In this document: positions 17,351 through 26,700 of the stretch, piece by piece
Layout of the letters: each line of letters opens with the position of its first letter
Numbering within the stretch: position 1 is the first letter of the stretch
Source of the DNA: Betaproteobacteria bacterium
Lineage (GTDB): Bacteria; Pseudomonadota; Gammaproteobacteria; Burkholderiales; Rhodocyclaceae
Direction: 5' to 3'
Length of the DNA: 64,000 nt
Assembly (NCBI GenBank): GCA_016709965.1
Contig: JADJLT010000006.1
Location: forward strand, 310,001 to 374,000
Made by a program: the position numbers and the translations under genes
The notes under the pieces: model-generated
What the model was told of the DNA's origin: nothing
Database searches by the model: none
The model's input: only the letters and a program-made list of their open reading frames with translations

Positions 17351-17976
17351 TGTTGGCCGTAGCCCTTGAATTTTTCCAGCACGGCAGCCATTTCGTCGGC
17401 GGATAACAGGGCAGGTTGGCCGAGTTGGCAGGCGCGCCAGTATTGTTCGCAGAGTTCTTCCAGCTCGACGGCGAGGGCGAAGGCCTCGGTCAGATCGCGA
17501 CCGGCGACGAGCAGGCCGTGGTTGGCGAGCAGGCAGGCCTTGCGGTCAGCCATGGCGGTCATTGCTGCGGTCGACAGCAATTCCGAGCCAAAAATGAAAT
17601 ATTCGGCGCAGCGAATGGTGTCGCCTCCGAAGCGGGCGATCATGTAATGAAACGGCGGGATGTCGAGGCGCAGGCAGGCCAGGCTGACGGCAAACGGTGA
17701 GTGTGCATGGAGCACGGCGCCGACTTCCGGCCTCGTGGCGTAGAGGTCGCGGTGAAAGCGCCATTCGGACGACGGCTTGCGGCGACCTGTGTGCGAGCCG
17801 TCCAGCGCCATCAGCGGAATGTCGTCTTCGTGCAAGGCATCGTAGACCATGCCGGTCGGCGTGATGTAGAAGCCATCGCCACTGCGCACGCTGACGTTGC
17901 CGGAGGTGCCGCGATTGAGGCCGGCCGGCTGCATGGCGCGGGCGCTGGCGATCAGTTCAGTGCGCAGGTCAGCCAC
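17347..17976 (-). CDS. Class II aldolase, FucA-like, probable methylthioribulose-1-P aldolase
   Basis: A 209-residue zinc-dependent class II aldolase. The SSEWRFH segment (conserved Glu), the zinc ligands HAHS and the second histidine region in ANHGLL, and the HYMIARFGGDTIRCAEYFIFG stretch are much closer to L-fuculose-phosphate aldolase than to the dehydratase MtnB. The GTG start at 17976 is chosen because CGAGGAAAACC directly precedes it; it overlaps the mtnA stop by 8 bases. Next to mtnA, the likely substrate is 5-methylthioribulose-1-phosphate (or the 5-deoxy analogue), giving DHAP and an aldehyde, as described for the DHAP shunt of Rhodospirillum. Confidence 0.75.
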   Translation of the reverse strand: MADLRTELIASARAMQPAGLNRGTSGNVSVRSGDGFYITPTGMVYDALHEDDIPLMALDGSHTGRRKPSSEWRFHRDLYATRPEVGAVLHAHSPFAVSLACLRLDIPPFHYMIARFGGDTIRCAEYFIFGSELLSTAAMTAMADRKACLLANHGLLVAGRDLTEAFALAVELEELCEQYWRACQLGQPALLSADEMAAVLEKFKGYGQQ

Positions 17977-19057
17977 GGTTTTCCTCGGGGTAGAGCGCCA
18001 GCAAGCCTTGGCGACTGGCCGGGCAGACGCCACGCTCGGTGATGATGGCATTGACCAGCCGGGCCGGGGTCACGTCGAAGGCCGGATTAGCCACCGCTTC
18101 CCGCGCCGGCAGCTGGTGCAGTGCCGAGGGGACGCCGCGCGCATCAAGGCCAAGGACGTGCCGGAATTCGTCGCCATCGCGTTCTTCGATCTCGATTTTT
18201 CCCCCCTCATCCAAATCAAAATCAATGGTCGATCGGGGTGCCGCCACGTAAAACGGAATGTTATTGTCGGCGCAGGCCAGTGCCTTGAGATAGGTGCCAA
18301 CCTTGTTGGCGATGTCGCCATTGGCGGCAACCCGGTCGGCGCCGACGATCACAGCATCGACCTTGCCGGTGCGCATCAGTATGCCGGCAGCGTTGTCGGC
18401 GATGAGCGTATGCGGCACGCCATGCTGGGCCAGTTCCCAGGCGGTGAGCAGGCCTTGGTTGCGCGGCCGGGTTTCGGATACCCAGACATGTACCGGCAGG
18501 CCGGCATCGTAGGCGGCATAGACCGGCGACAGCGCGGTGCCCCGGTCGACGGTGGCCAGCCAGCCGGCATTGCAGTGAGTCATGATGTTCAGGACGGTGC
18601 CGTGCCGTCGTTCAATTTGCCGGAACAACGCCAGCCCGTGCTGGCCAATCGCCAGGTTTTGCGCCACGTCTTCCTCGGCGATGGCTGCTGCCGCCTGCCA
18701 GGCAGCAGCTTCCCGCCGGTCTGGCGCCAACGGTGTCAGGCAAGCCCGCATGCGGGACAGCGCCCAATGCAAATTGACCGCGGTGGGGCGGGTGGCCCAC
18801 AGCGTGTCGATGGCGATTTTCAGCGAGTCATCGTTGCTGCCTTCGCCAAGCGCGATGGCCAGTCCGTAGGCGGCGGTGGCGCCGATCAAGGGCGCGCCAC
18901 GTACTTGCATGGCGCGGATGGCGTGCGCCGCTTCAGCCAGCGTGGCAACGCGTACCCAGTGCAGCGCATGCGGCAGTCGGGTCTGATCAATGATGTCGAT
19001 GACCCGCTTGTCCGGATGGGCGCGCAGGGTGCGGGTCGGGATGCCGTCGATGTTCAT
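17969..19057 (-). CDS. mtnA: S-methyl-5-thioribose-1-phosphate isomerase
   Basis: A 362-residue MtnA, full family length. Signatures: MQVRGAPLIGATAAYGLA near residue 50, the catalytic cysteine in MTHCNAGWLAT, and the conserved GADRVAANGDIANKVGTY with the catalytic aspartate. It isomerises methylthioribose-1-phosphate to methylthioribulose-1-phosphate. It is the first gene of a minus-strand operon with the FucA-like aldolase and dmeF. A perfect 11-bp hairpin lies 38-70 bases upstream of its start. Confidence 0.93.
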   Translation of the reverse strand: MNIDGIPTRTLRAHPDKRVIDIIDQTRLPHALHWVRVATLAEAAHAIRAMQVRGAPLIGATAAYGLAIALGEGSNDDSLKIAIDTLWATRPTAVNLHWALSRMRACLTPLAPDRREAAAWQAAAAIAEEDVAQNLAIGQHGLALFRQIERRHGTVLNIMTHCNAGWLATVDRGTALSPVYAAYDAGLPVHVWVSETRPRNQGLLTAWELAQHGVPHTLIADNAAGILMRTGKVDAVIVGADRVAANGDIANKVGTYLKALACADNNIPFYVAAPRSTIDFDLDEGGKIEIEERDGDEFRHVLGLDARGVPSALHQLPAREAVANPAFDVTPARLVNAIITERGVCPASRQGLLALYPEENRG

Positions 19058-19094
19058 GGGCGTGTTTGAGTGAAGAACTAAATAGTGTTTGTTG

Positions 19095-19127
19095 ATGGAG
19101 CCGCCTCAGAGCTTGGGGCGGCTCCAT
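19095..19127. other. Perfect 11-bp hairpin between mtnA and the divergent aminotransferase gene
   Basis: Arms ATGGAGCCGCC (19095-19105) and GGCGGCTCCAT (19117-19127) with an 11-base loop. It is located in the mtnA leader region on the minus strand and upstream of the aminotransferase on the plus strand. The tail on the plus side (TCTATCTTGTT) is only weakly T-rich, so a terminator is possible but unconvincing. It could also be a structured leader or operator. Confidence 0.5.
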
Positions 19128-19191
19128 TCTATCTTGTTCAGATCAGGCTTTTGCCGCATGATTCCCGGCCGATCCAGCCCCGGCCGTAGCC

Positions 19192-20349
19192 ATGCAAACC
19201 GATATCCGCATCGACTCCCGCTTTCCGCAGATGGCAACGACCATCTTTACCGTGATGTCTCGTCTCGCCGCCGAGTGCGGGGCGGTCAATCTGTCGCAGG
19301 GCTTTCCTGACTTTCAGGCCGAGCCGGCTTTGTTCGATGCTATGCATCGCCACATGCTGGCCGGGCACAACCAGTACGCGCCGATGGCCGGCATGCCGGC
19401 GCTGCGGCAGGCTATTGCGGACAAGGTCGAGGGTTTGTACGGGCCGCGATTTGATGTCGAGTCCGAAGTGACTGTGACATCGGGTGCCACGCAGGCCATC
19501 TTTACCGCCATTGCCGCCTTTGTGCGACCGGGCGACGAAGTGATCGTGTTCGAACCGGTCTATGACTCGTATGTGCCGGCGATCGAAACGGTGGGCGGCA
19601 CGGCGGTCTATGCGCAACTGACTTTTCCGGATTACGTGCCGGACTGGGCGCAGGTGGCGCAACTGATCAGCCCGAAGACGCGGATGATCATTGTCAATTC
19701 GCCGCACAATCCGACTGGCAGCCTGCTTACCGCGGTCGACCGGGAAAAACTCGCTAAATTGATATCCGGCACCAATATCGTCGTGCTCTCCGACGAGGTG
19801 TACGAGCACATACTGTTTGATGGTGAAACCCACGCCAGCCTGTGTGCGCACCCGCAACTGGCGGCACGTACCCTGGTGGTCTCCAGTTTTGGCAAGACTT
19901 TTCACATCACGGGCTGGAAAATCGGCTACGTGGTTGGACCGGCCGAATTGATGGCGGAATTCCGTAAAGTGCACCAGTTCAATGTCTTTACCGTGCATGG
20001 CCCGTCGCAACTGGCGCTGGCCGAGTATATGCAGGATGCTGACCGCCATCTGCGGCTGGCTGCTTTCTATCAGGAAAAGCGGGACTTTTTCGGCCAGTTG
20101 ATGGCGACCACGCCCTTTGAATTATTGCCCTGCAGAGGCACCTATTTTCAATTGGCCAGCTACCAGCGGATTTCCGATCTGTCGGATCGTGAATTTGCCG
20201 AATGGATGACCCGGAAAATTGGTGTTGCCGTCATCCCCGTATCCGCGTTTTATGCCAATGGGCGTGATGATCGGGTGGTCCGCTTTTGCTTTGCCAAGCA
20301 GGAAAGTACTCTGATAGAAGCCGCTGCCAGGATTTGTAAAGCATTGTAA
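19192..20349 (+). CDS. PLP-dependent aminotransferase, YbdL-like (methionine/ketomethiobutyrate)
   Basis: A 385-residue class I/II aminotransferase. Features: NLSQGFPDF near residue 35, NSPHNPTG for the substrate-binding Asn/Pro, SDEVYEH and the PLP lysine in SSFGKTFHITGWKIG. This pattern matches YbdL, which prefers methionine and related amino acids. It diverges from mtnA, which fits a role in methionine salvage (transamination of ketomethiobutyrate), but no mtnB, mtnC or mtnD gene is in this window. Assignment of substrate is moderate. Confidence 0.85.
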   Translation: MQTDIRIDSRFPQMATTIFTVMSRLAAECGAVNLSQGFPDFQAEPALFDAMHRHMLAGHNQYAPMAGMPALRQAIADKVEGLYGPRFDVESEVTVTSGATQAIFTAIAAFVRPGDEVIVFEPVYDSYVPAIETVGGTAVYAQLTFPDYVPDWAQVAQLISPKTRMIIVNSPHNPTGSLLTAVDREKLAKLISGTNIVVLSDEVYEHILFDGETHASLCAHPQLAARTLVVSSFGKTFHITGWKIGYVVGPAELMAEFRKVHQFNVFTVHGPSQLALAEYMQDADRHLRLAAFYQEKRDFFGQLMATTPFELLPCRGTYFQLASYQRISDLSDREFAEWMTRKIGVAVIPVSAFYANGRDDRVVRFCFAKQESTLIEAAARICKAL

Positions 20350-20437
20350 TGTAACCTGAAAATATGAAAATCGCTTGACCGGCCCGCTCCGCAAAGCAAA
20401 TAATCGCGCCATTCAAAACATATCCGAGGAAATTACT

Positions 20438-20860
20438 ATGGGAATGATTCAAGAGTTCAAGGAGTTTGCGGTCAAGGGCAATGCGATGGACCTGGCCGTG
20501 GGCGTCATTATCGGTGGCGCATTTGGCAAGATTGTCGATTCCATTGTCGGTGACTTGATCATGCCGCTGATCAGCCGTGTTGTTGGCAAGATCGATTTCT
20601 CCAACATGTTCGTTATTCTCGGCGAAAATCCCAGTAATCTGGCTGGTCTGGCCGATCTCAAAAAGGCCGGTATTCCCGTCTTCGCCTACGGTTCATTTCT
20701 GACCATTTTGGTTAACTTTGTCATCCTGGCATTTATCATCTTCATGATGGTCAAGCAGATGAATCGCCTGCGCAACGAAGAGCCGGTCGTCGAGGAAGCA
20801 CCGGCTACACCGGAAGATGTCATGCTGCTCCGCGAAATTCGCGATTCGTTGAAGAAATAA
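20438..20860 (+). CDS. mscL: Large-conductance mechanosensitive channel
   Basis: A 140-residue MscL at the usual family length. The start at 20438 follows GAGGA and gives the conserved N-terminus MGMIQEFKEFAVKGNAMDLAVG; an upstream in-frame ATG is rejected. TM1 (AVGVIIGGAFGKIVDSIV) and TM2 (ILVNFVILAFIIFMMVKQMNRL) are clear, with the C-terminal bundle helix ending LLREIRDSLKK. It acts as a tension-gated safety valve in the inner membrane. A terminator follows directly. Confidence 0.97.
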   Translation: MGMIQEFKEFAVKGNAMDLAVGVIIGGAFGKIVDSIVGDLIMPLISRVVGKIDFSNMFVILGENPSNLAGLADLKKAGIPVFAYGSFLTILVNFVILAFIIFMMVKQMNRLRNEEPVVEEAPATPEDVMLLREIRDSLKK

Positions 20861-20877
20861 GTTTCTTCAAATCGGAA

Positions 20878-20901
20878 AAGCCGCCTCAGGGCGGCTTTTT
20901 T
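20878..20901 (+). terminator. Rho-independent terminator after mscL
   Basis: Stem AAGCCGCC (20878-20885) and GGCGGCTT (20890-20897), loop TCAG, with a run of six Ts ending at 20901. It also lies just beyond the end of the convergent glnE gene (20919), so it may serve both strands. Confidence 0.9.
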
Positions 20902-20918
20902 GTGTCCACAACGATAGG

Positions 20919-23615
20919 TCACTCGCCGAAAACGGTCTTCCAAAGCGCATTTACCGAGGTGGCGTGCTTCTCAATCTCCTCGCGCGGAATCAGTCCTTTG
21001 GGATTGGTCGACAGGCGCTTCGCATGTTGCCGTCGCCGGTATTCGCGATAAGCGTTGCCGGCTGCTTCCGCCAGCTTTGGATCGATCAGGCCCAGTTCGC
21101 CGGCCATGCGCAGCAGCGCGATATTGCCGAGATTGCCGGTGAGCGTGGCGTACTGGTGAGCGTAGCCAAGCACCAGATACTGAACGATGAATTCAACGTC
21201 CACGATGCCGCCTGCGTCATGTTTCAGTGCAAATCCGGTACGGCTTTTAGAGGCGTGTGCGACATACATTTTTTGCCGCATGGCGACCACTTCTTCTTTC
21301 AGCTTGGCCAGGTCGCGCGGTTGCCGCAGGATTTCGCAGCGGATTTCCTCAAAGCGCTTGCCGACAGAGGGGTCGCCGGCGCAAAAGCGGGCGCGGGTCA
21401 GCGCCTGGTGTTCCCAGGTCCAGGCCTTTTTCAATTCGTACTCGCGGAAGGAATCGACGGAAACGGCAAGCAGGCCAGAGTCTCCGTTCGGACGCAGACG
21501 CAAATCGGTTTCGAACAGGATGCCGGCCGGCGTCTGGCTGGATAGCCAGGTATTCAGGCGCTGACCGAGGCGGCTATAGGTTTCCTGAGCATCCACCGTA
21601 TCATCGTCGAACAGGTAGACAAGATCGAGATCGGAGGCGTAACCGAGTTCCTTGCCCCCCATTTTTCCGTAGCCGATGACGGCAAATCTGGGCGAGTCGC
21701 AATGCCGGTTCTTGATGGTCTTCCAGCACAGCGGCAAGGTTTCCTGGACGATGGTGTCGGCCAGTTCGGTCAGGTGGTCAGAGAGTCGCTCGATGGTTTG
21801 CAGGCCGGACAGATCCTGTGCCAGCAGGCGGAAAACCTGGCCATGGTGCATTTCGCGCAGGATGTCCATTTCCCGTTCAGTGTCGCCAGCGTGCTGCGCG
21901 AGGCTTTCGAGCAGAATCTGACGAAATCCGGTCCAGTTGGTCGCGATCTCATAGAGGCGCGGATCAAGCAGCTCATCAAGCAGCAAGGGGTGGAGGTTGA
22001 GGTATTCGGCGGCCCAGCTTGAAGCACATATCATGTCGGCGACACGTCGCAGCGCCATAGGATATTGCTGCAGAAGGGCAAGATAAGCGCCGCGGCGGGC
22101 GATGCCTTCAAGAAAATTTAGGCCTCGGGCCAAGGTCGTGTCCGGGTCGTGCGTGGCGCCCGCCGCTTCGATCAGGCGTGGACCGACCGCGTCCAGACGC
22201 GAGCGGTTAGTGGCGGGCAATTGCACGTAGCGGCTGGACGAGCGCAATTCGCTCAAACGGGTAATTGCCTCTTTCGGATGACGGAAGCCAAGGTTGCCGA
22301 GGGCTTCAGTGGCGGTTTCATCGTCCATCTGGCCATGCCAGACGCCGGTCATCGGGTGTTCGCCCGCTTCCGGATCGGAAAATATGGCCTCGAAGTGCTG
22401 GCTGACCTTGTTGCGGTGATCGTCGAGGACGGCAAGCATCGCCGACCAGTCTGGGAAATTCATGCTGATGGCGATATTTTGCCGATTTTCCGCGTCGACC
22501 GGGAGCATGTGCGTTTGTTTGTCTTCGACGTATTGCAGGCGATGTTCGAGTCGACGCAGGAAAATATAGGCGTCACGGAGTTCCTGCTCGGTTTCTGACG
22601 GAATCAGCTTGCGATCAACCAGCAGTTTCAACACCAGCAGCGTTGGCCGAATTTGTAGCGCAGAATCGCGGCCGCCGCGAATCAACTGGAACACCTGGGC
22701 GATGAATTCAATTTCGCGGATACCACCAGGGCCGAGTTTGACGTGATCGGCCATGTCCTTGCGTGCCACTTCCCGACGGATTTGCGCATGCAGGTCACGC
22801 ATGGCGTTGATGGCGCCAAAATCCAGATATTTGCGGAAGACGAAAGGCCGGGCAATGTTTTGCATCGCCGTCACCCACGCTGGTTGCAGGTTGTCGCCGG
22901 TATTCATCGTGCGGCCTTTTATCCAGGCGTAACGCTCCCACTCGCGGCCTTGCGTGATCAGGTAGTTTTCCAGCGAATCAAGCGAGCAAACAAGGGGGCC
23001 GGAATCCCCATTTGGCCGCAGGCGCATGTCAACGCGGAAAACCTGTCCATCTGCGGTGAGGTCGCCGAGGGCGCCGATGACGCGCTTGCCCAGCCTGGTG
23101 AAGAAGTCGAAGTTCTCGATGCACTTCGGGCCAGCCGTGTCGCCGTCTTCCGGGTAGATGAAAATGTAATCAACGTCGGATGACACATTCAGCTCGCGCC
23201 CGCCGAGTTTGCCCATGCCGATGACCATCATGCGCTGCGGCTGGCCCTGCTTGTCCAGCGGCTCGCCGTAGGTGGCCACCAGTTGCCGGTGATAATAATC
23301 GAGCGTGAAATTGGTCGTCACGTTGGCGAGCACTGTCATGCTCTCGACGACTTCGCTCAGCGGCGCCAGGCCACTCAGGTCGCGCAGGATGAGATGGGCC
23401 ATGGCGCGATGCCGCAGTCGGCGCAAGGTGGCGCGAACCGTATCGTCGTCGGTGAATGCCTGTTGCAGCGGAGCAAGCAGCAATTCTTCGCTGAGTGGCT
23501 CTTGCCAGGTGGCGGCGAGTTCGGGGATCAGGTCCGGGCGTGACTGAAGTATATTGGCCAGATAGCGGCTATGGTTGATAGCGGCTTGCCAGCGAGGATC
23601 GAGGGTAGTGTCCAT
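20919..23615 (-). CDS. glnE: Glutamine synthetase adenylyltransferase/deadenylylase
   Basis: An 898-residue bifunctional GlnE. It contains two nucleotidyltransferase domains, each with the G-S/A-x-D-x-D type motif: NVSSDVDYIFIY in the N-terminal deadenylylase half and YASDLDLVYLFDD in the C-terminal adenylylase half, each followed by the PII-responsive linker and helical region (VKLGPGGIREIEF; LKHDAGGIVDVEF). It controls glutamine synthetase activity with nitrogen status. The ATG at 23615 gives the normal N-terminus; an upstream in-frame ATG would add 43 low-complexity residues and is rejected. It is divergent from yhdP. Confidence 0.96.
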   Translation of the reverse strand: MDTTLDPRWQAAINHSRYLANILQSRPDLIPELAATWQEPLSEELLLAPLQQAFTDDDTVRATLRRLRHRAMAHLILRDLSGLAPLSEVVESMTVLANVTTNFTLDYYHRQLVATYGEPLDKQGQPQRMMVIGMGKLGGRELNVSSDVDYIFIYPEDGDTAGPKCIENFDFFTRLGKRVIGALGDLTADGQVFRVDMRLRPNGDSGPLVCSLDSLENYLITQGREWERYAWIKGRTMNTGDNLQPAWVTAMQNIARPFVFRKYLDFGAINAMRDLHAQIRREVARKDMADHVKLGPGGIREIEFIAQVFQLIRGGRDSALQIRPTLLVLKLLVDRKLIPSETEQELRDAYIFLRRLEHRLQYVEDKQTHMLPVDAENRQNIAISMNFPDWSAMLAVLDDHRNKVSQHFEAIFSDPEAGEHPMTGVWHGQMDDETATEALGNLGFRHPKEAITRLSELRSSSRYVQLPATNRSRLDAVGPRLIEAAGATHDPDTTLARGLNFLEGIARRGAYLALLQQYPMALRRVADMICASSWAAEYLNLHPLLLDELLDPRLYEIATNWTGFRQILLESLAQHAGDTEREMDILREMHHGQVFRLLAQDLSGLQTIERLSDHLTELADTIVQETLPLCWKTIKNRHCDSPRFAVIGYGKMGGKELGYASDLDLVYLFDDDTVDAQETYSRLGQRLNTWLSSQTPAGILFETDLRLRPNGDSGLLAVSVDSFREYELKKAWTWEHQALTRARFCAGDPSVGKRFEEIRCEILRQPRDLAKLKEEVVAMRQKMYVAHASKSRTGFALKHDAGGIVDVEFIVQYLVLGYAHQYATLTGNLGNIALLRMAGELGLIDPKLAEAAGNAYREYRRRQHAKRLSTNPKGLIPREEIEKHATSVNALWKTVFGE

Positions 23616-23715
23616 GATGGTCCGTCGGCGCCTTTGCCGAAAAGGTAGAATGTCGTTTTTATCCAGCCTTTGATTGTAGTGACCAATTACCCCCTCTGGC
23701 AAAACGGTTTGACCT

Positions 23716-26700
23716 GTGAATGACCCGCTGCACGAAGTATCCAAGGTGATTTCGCCGGACGTTCGCGTTGCGCTGTATCACCGCCTGCATTGGCTCTGGC
23801 CGCTACTGGCAAGGCGCGCGGTCAGGCGCGGTGTGCGATTGCTGGGTTGGGGGCTGCTGTTCGCCTGGTTGGCATTTGCCGCGCTGGTGCTGGTTTTGCG
23901 CTATGTGGTGCTGCCCAAAATCAGCGATTACCAGACCGAGATTGAACAGGTGGCGACGCAGGCGGTCGGCCAGCCGGTGAAGATCGGGCGGATCGAGGCG
24001 CGGTGGAACGGACTGAATCCCGACCTCGTGCTTGAAAATGTAGTTGTCGCTGATCATCAGGGGGCGCCGGTTTTTTCTCTGGCCCATGTTGAGGGTGTCT
24101 TGTCGTGGCATACCTTGTGGCGACTGCGACCGAGGCTCTCGCTTCTGGCTTTTGATGGTCCGGTACTTCACGTACGCCGTGATGCGAACGGCAAGATTAC
24201 GGTGGCAGGAATGGACACCGAAGGTGAGAGCGATCCGGCCCTTGCCGAATGGGTGCTGGAACAGAAGCGAATCCGCATCCGGGATGCGACCATCGTCTGG
24301 GAAGACCAACTGCGCAAGGCGCCACCGTTGGTGCTCGAAGATCTGCAATTTGCGCTGGACAACAGCGGGCGTCACCACCGCTTTGGCTTGTCGGCAGCGC
24401 CGCCGGACGAACTGGCGTCGCGCGTCGACGTGCGTGGCGAGGTCAAAGGAGAGCTCGGCGAAGCGCTTGAGAATTTATCCGGCAAGATATTTGTCGAGCT
24501 TGATTATGCCGACCTCGCCGGATGGCGAGCCTGGGTTGATTATCCGGTTCACTTGCCGAAAGGACGCGGTGCCTTGCGGGTCTGGGGAGATCTCGACAAA
24601 GGGGCTGGCAAGGTAACCGCTGATGTTGCACTTGAAGAGTTGCGGATCCGCCTTGGCCGCAAGCTTCCCGAACTTGAGTTGGCCAGCATGCGCGGGCGCC
24701 TCGAGGGGGATTACAAGGCCGATCACTGGGCTGTCGCCGGACAACAGGTTGAGCTTCTGACGCAGGATGGCCTGCGTATCGCGCCGACCGACTTCAAGGT
24801 TGATTGGCACCAGGATGCAAAGACGGCTACGGTCAACGGCAATTCCAGTGCCAGTTTCCTCGATTTGGCGGCGCTTGGTCGGCTTGCCTCGTACCTGCCG
24901 CTCGATACGCATAGTCGGGAACTGCTGTTGCGTCATCGTCCGCAGGGCCGCATTTCCGAACTGCGTGCAAGCTGGGTGCTGGATGGCGAAAATCTGACGC
25001 GCTACAGCCTGAAGGCGGGCTTCCAGGAGTTGGGCATTGAGGCTGATCACTATTTTCCGGGCGCCAGCGGGGTTTCCGGAAACGTCGATCTGACCGAAAA
25101 AGGGGGAATTCTGGCCCTCGATTCAGGGACATCGAGTGTGTCACTGCCGGCAGTGTTTCCCGAGCCTGAGATTTCCCTCAACGCGCTAAAAGCCAAAGCA
25201 AGTTGGAAGACGACGCCGCAGGCAATCGACATCAAGCTGGATAAACTCGAATTTGCCGGGCCGGATGCGGCGGGCTCGGCCCAGGGCACCTATCACTTTA
25301 CGGGCGACGGGCCGGGCGAAATTGATCTGACCGCAACGGTTGATCGGGGCGAGGGACGCGCTGTCTGGCGCTACATGCCGCATGCGGTCAATGCGGCCGC
25401 CCGTAACTGGCTGAGGCGCGGCATTGTGGCCGGCCGAGGCTATGATGGAAAACTGATACTCAAGGGGAATCTGAAGGATTTCCCGTTTCGTGACGGCAAG
25501 GGGGGCAAGTTCATCGTCACGGCCAAGGCGGCCGGCGCCAAAATTGACTATGCGGACGGTTGGCCGGTCATCGACGATATCGATGCGGACATGAGTTTCG
25601 GTACAGGGATGAGCATTCTGGCCAGCAAGGGACGCATCCTCGGTGCCTCATTGTCGGGCGTCAAGGTCGATATTCCCGATTTCGAGTCGCACGAAGAAAT
25701 GTTGCTGGTGCGAGGTGTGGCTCAGGGACCAACCAGCGAGTTTTTCCGCTTTATCGAAAAAAGTCCGGTGGCTGAGAAGATAGATCGCTTTACCGACGGC
25801 ATGAAGGCGGTCGGCAATGGCAGCCTCAATCTGGAACTCGACATCCCGCTGCGCCATGCATTGGATACAAAAATGCGTGGTGATTACCGATTCCAGAACA
25901 ATCAGTTGCAACCGCTGGCCGGATTGCCACCGCTAACGCAGGTCAATGGCCGCCTGTTACTGACCGAAAACACGGTGGCCGCGCAGGATATCAGTGGCCA
26001 AGTATTTGGCGGGCCGCTCAAGGTTCAGGTTAACAGTGCCGGCGACAAGGTGGTTGTACAGGCGACTGGCAATGCCCATATCGGTGAGGTGAGCAAGCAT
26101 TTTGGCTGGCCGCTGATCAATCACCTGAGCGGTGGCGCGGCATGGAAGGCCGATATCGCTATTCGTCGGCGTAATGCCGATGTGGTGGTCGAGTCGGATC
26201 TGCTCGGTATCAGTTCGCCGTTACCGGAACCACTCAACAAGAACGCGACGACGCCGCTTGCCTTGCGCATCGAGCGCTCGGCGCCGGATGCCCTGCGCGA
26301 GCAATACCGGATCACGCTGGGCAAGGTCGCCCAGGGCCTGATCGTCCGTCGTCAGGACAGCTGGGAACGCGGCGTCTTTGCGGTGGGTGATGCCGAGCCG
26401 CGCCTGCCGGAAAAGGGGCTGGCTGTCCGGGTCGCTGCGCCGCGTATCGATGCCGACGCCTGGCTGAACTTCCTGCCGGACGGCGCTACCGGTGGCGCGG
26501 ATGGCGGTGGTGAAAGTGGTGGACTGGCGTTGAACGTGGTGACGCTCAAAACCCCGCAGCTGCGCCTGTTCGAACGTGACTACAATCAGGTGGATGTCAG
26601 TTTGCGGCCGCGTGATGGCGGCTGGCAAATTGGACTGAATACCCGTGAGGCGCTCGGCGATATTTTCTGGAAGAGTGCCGGCGAAGGTTGGGTCGAGGGC

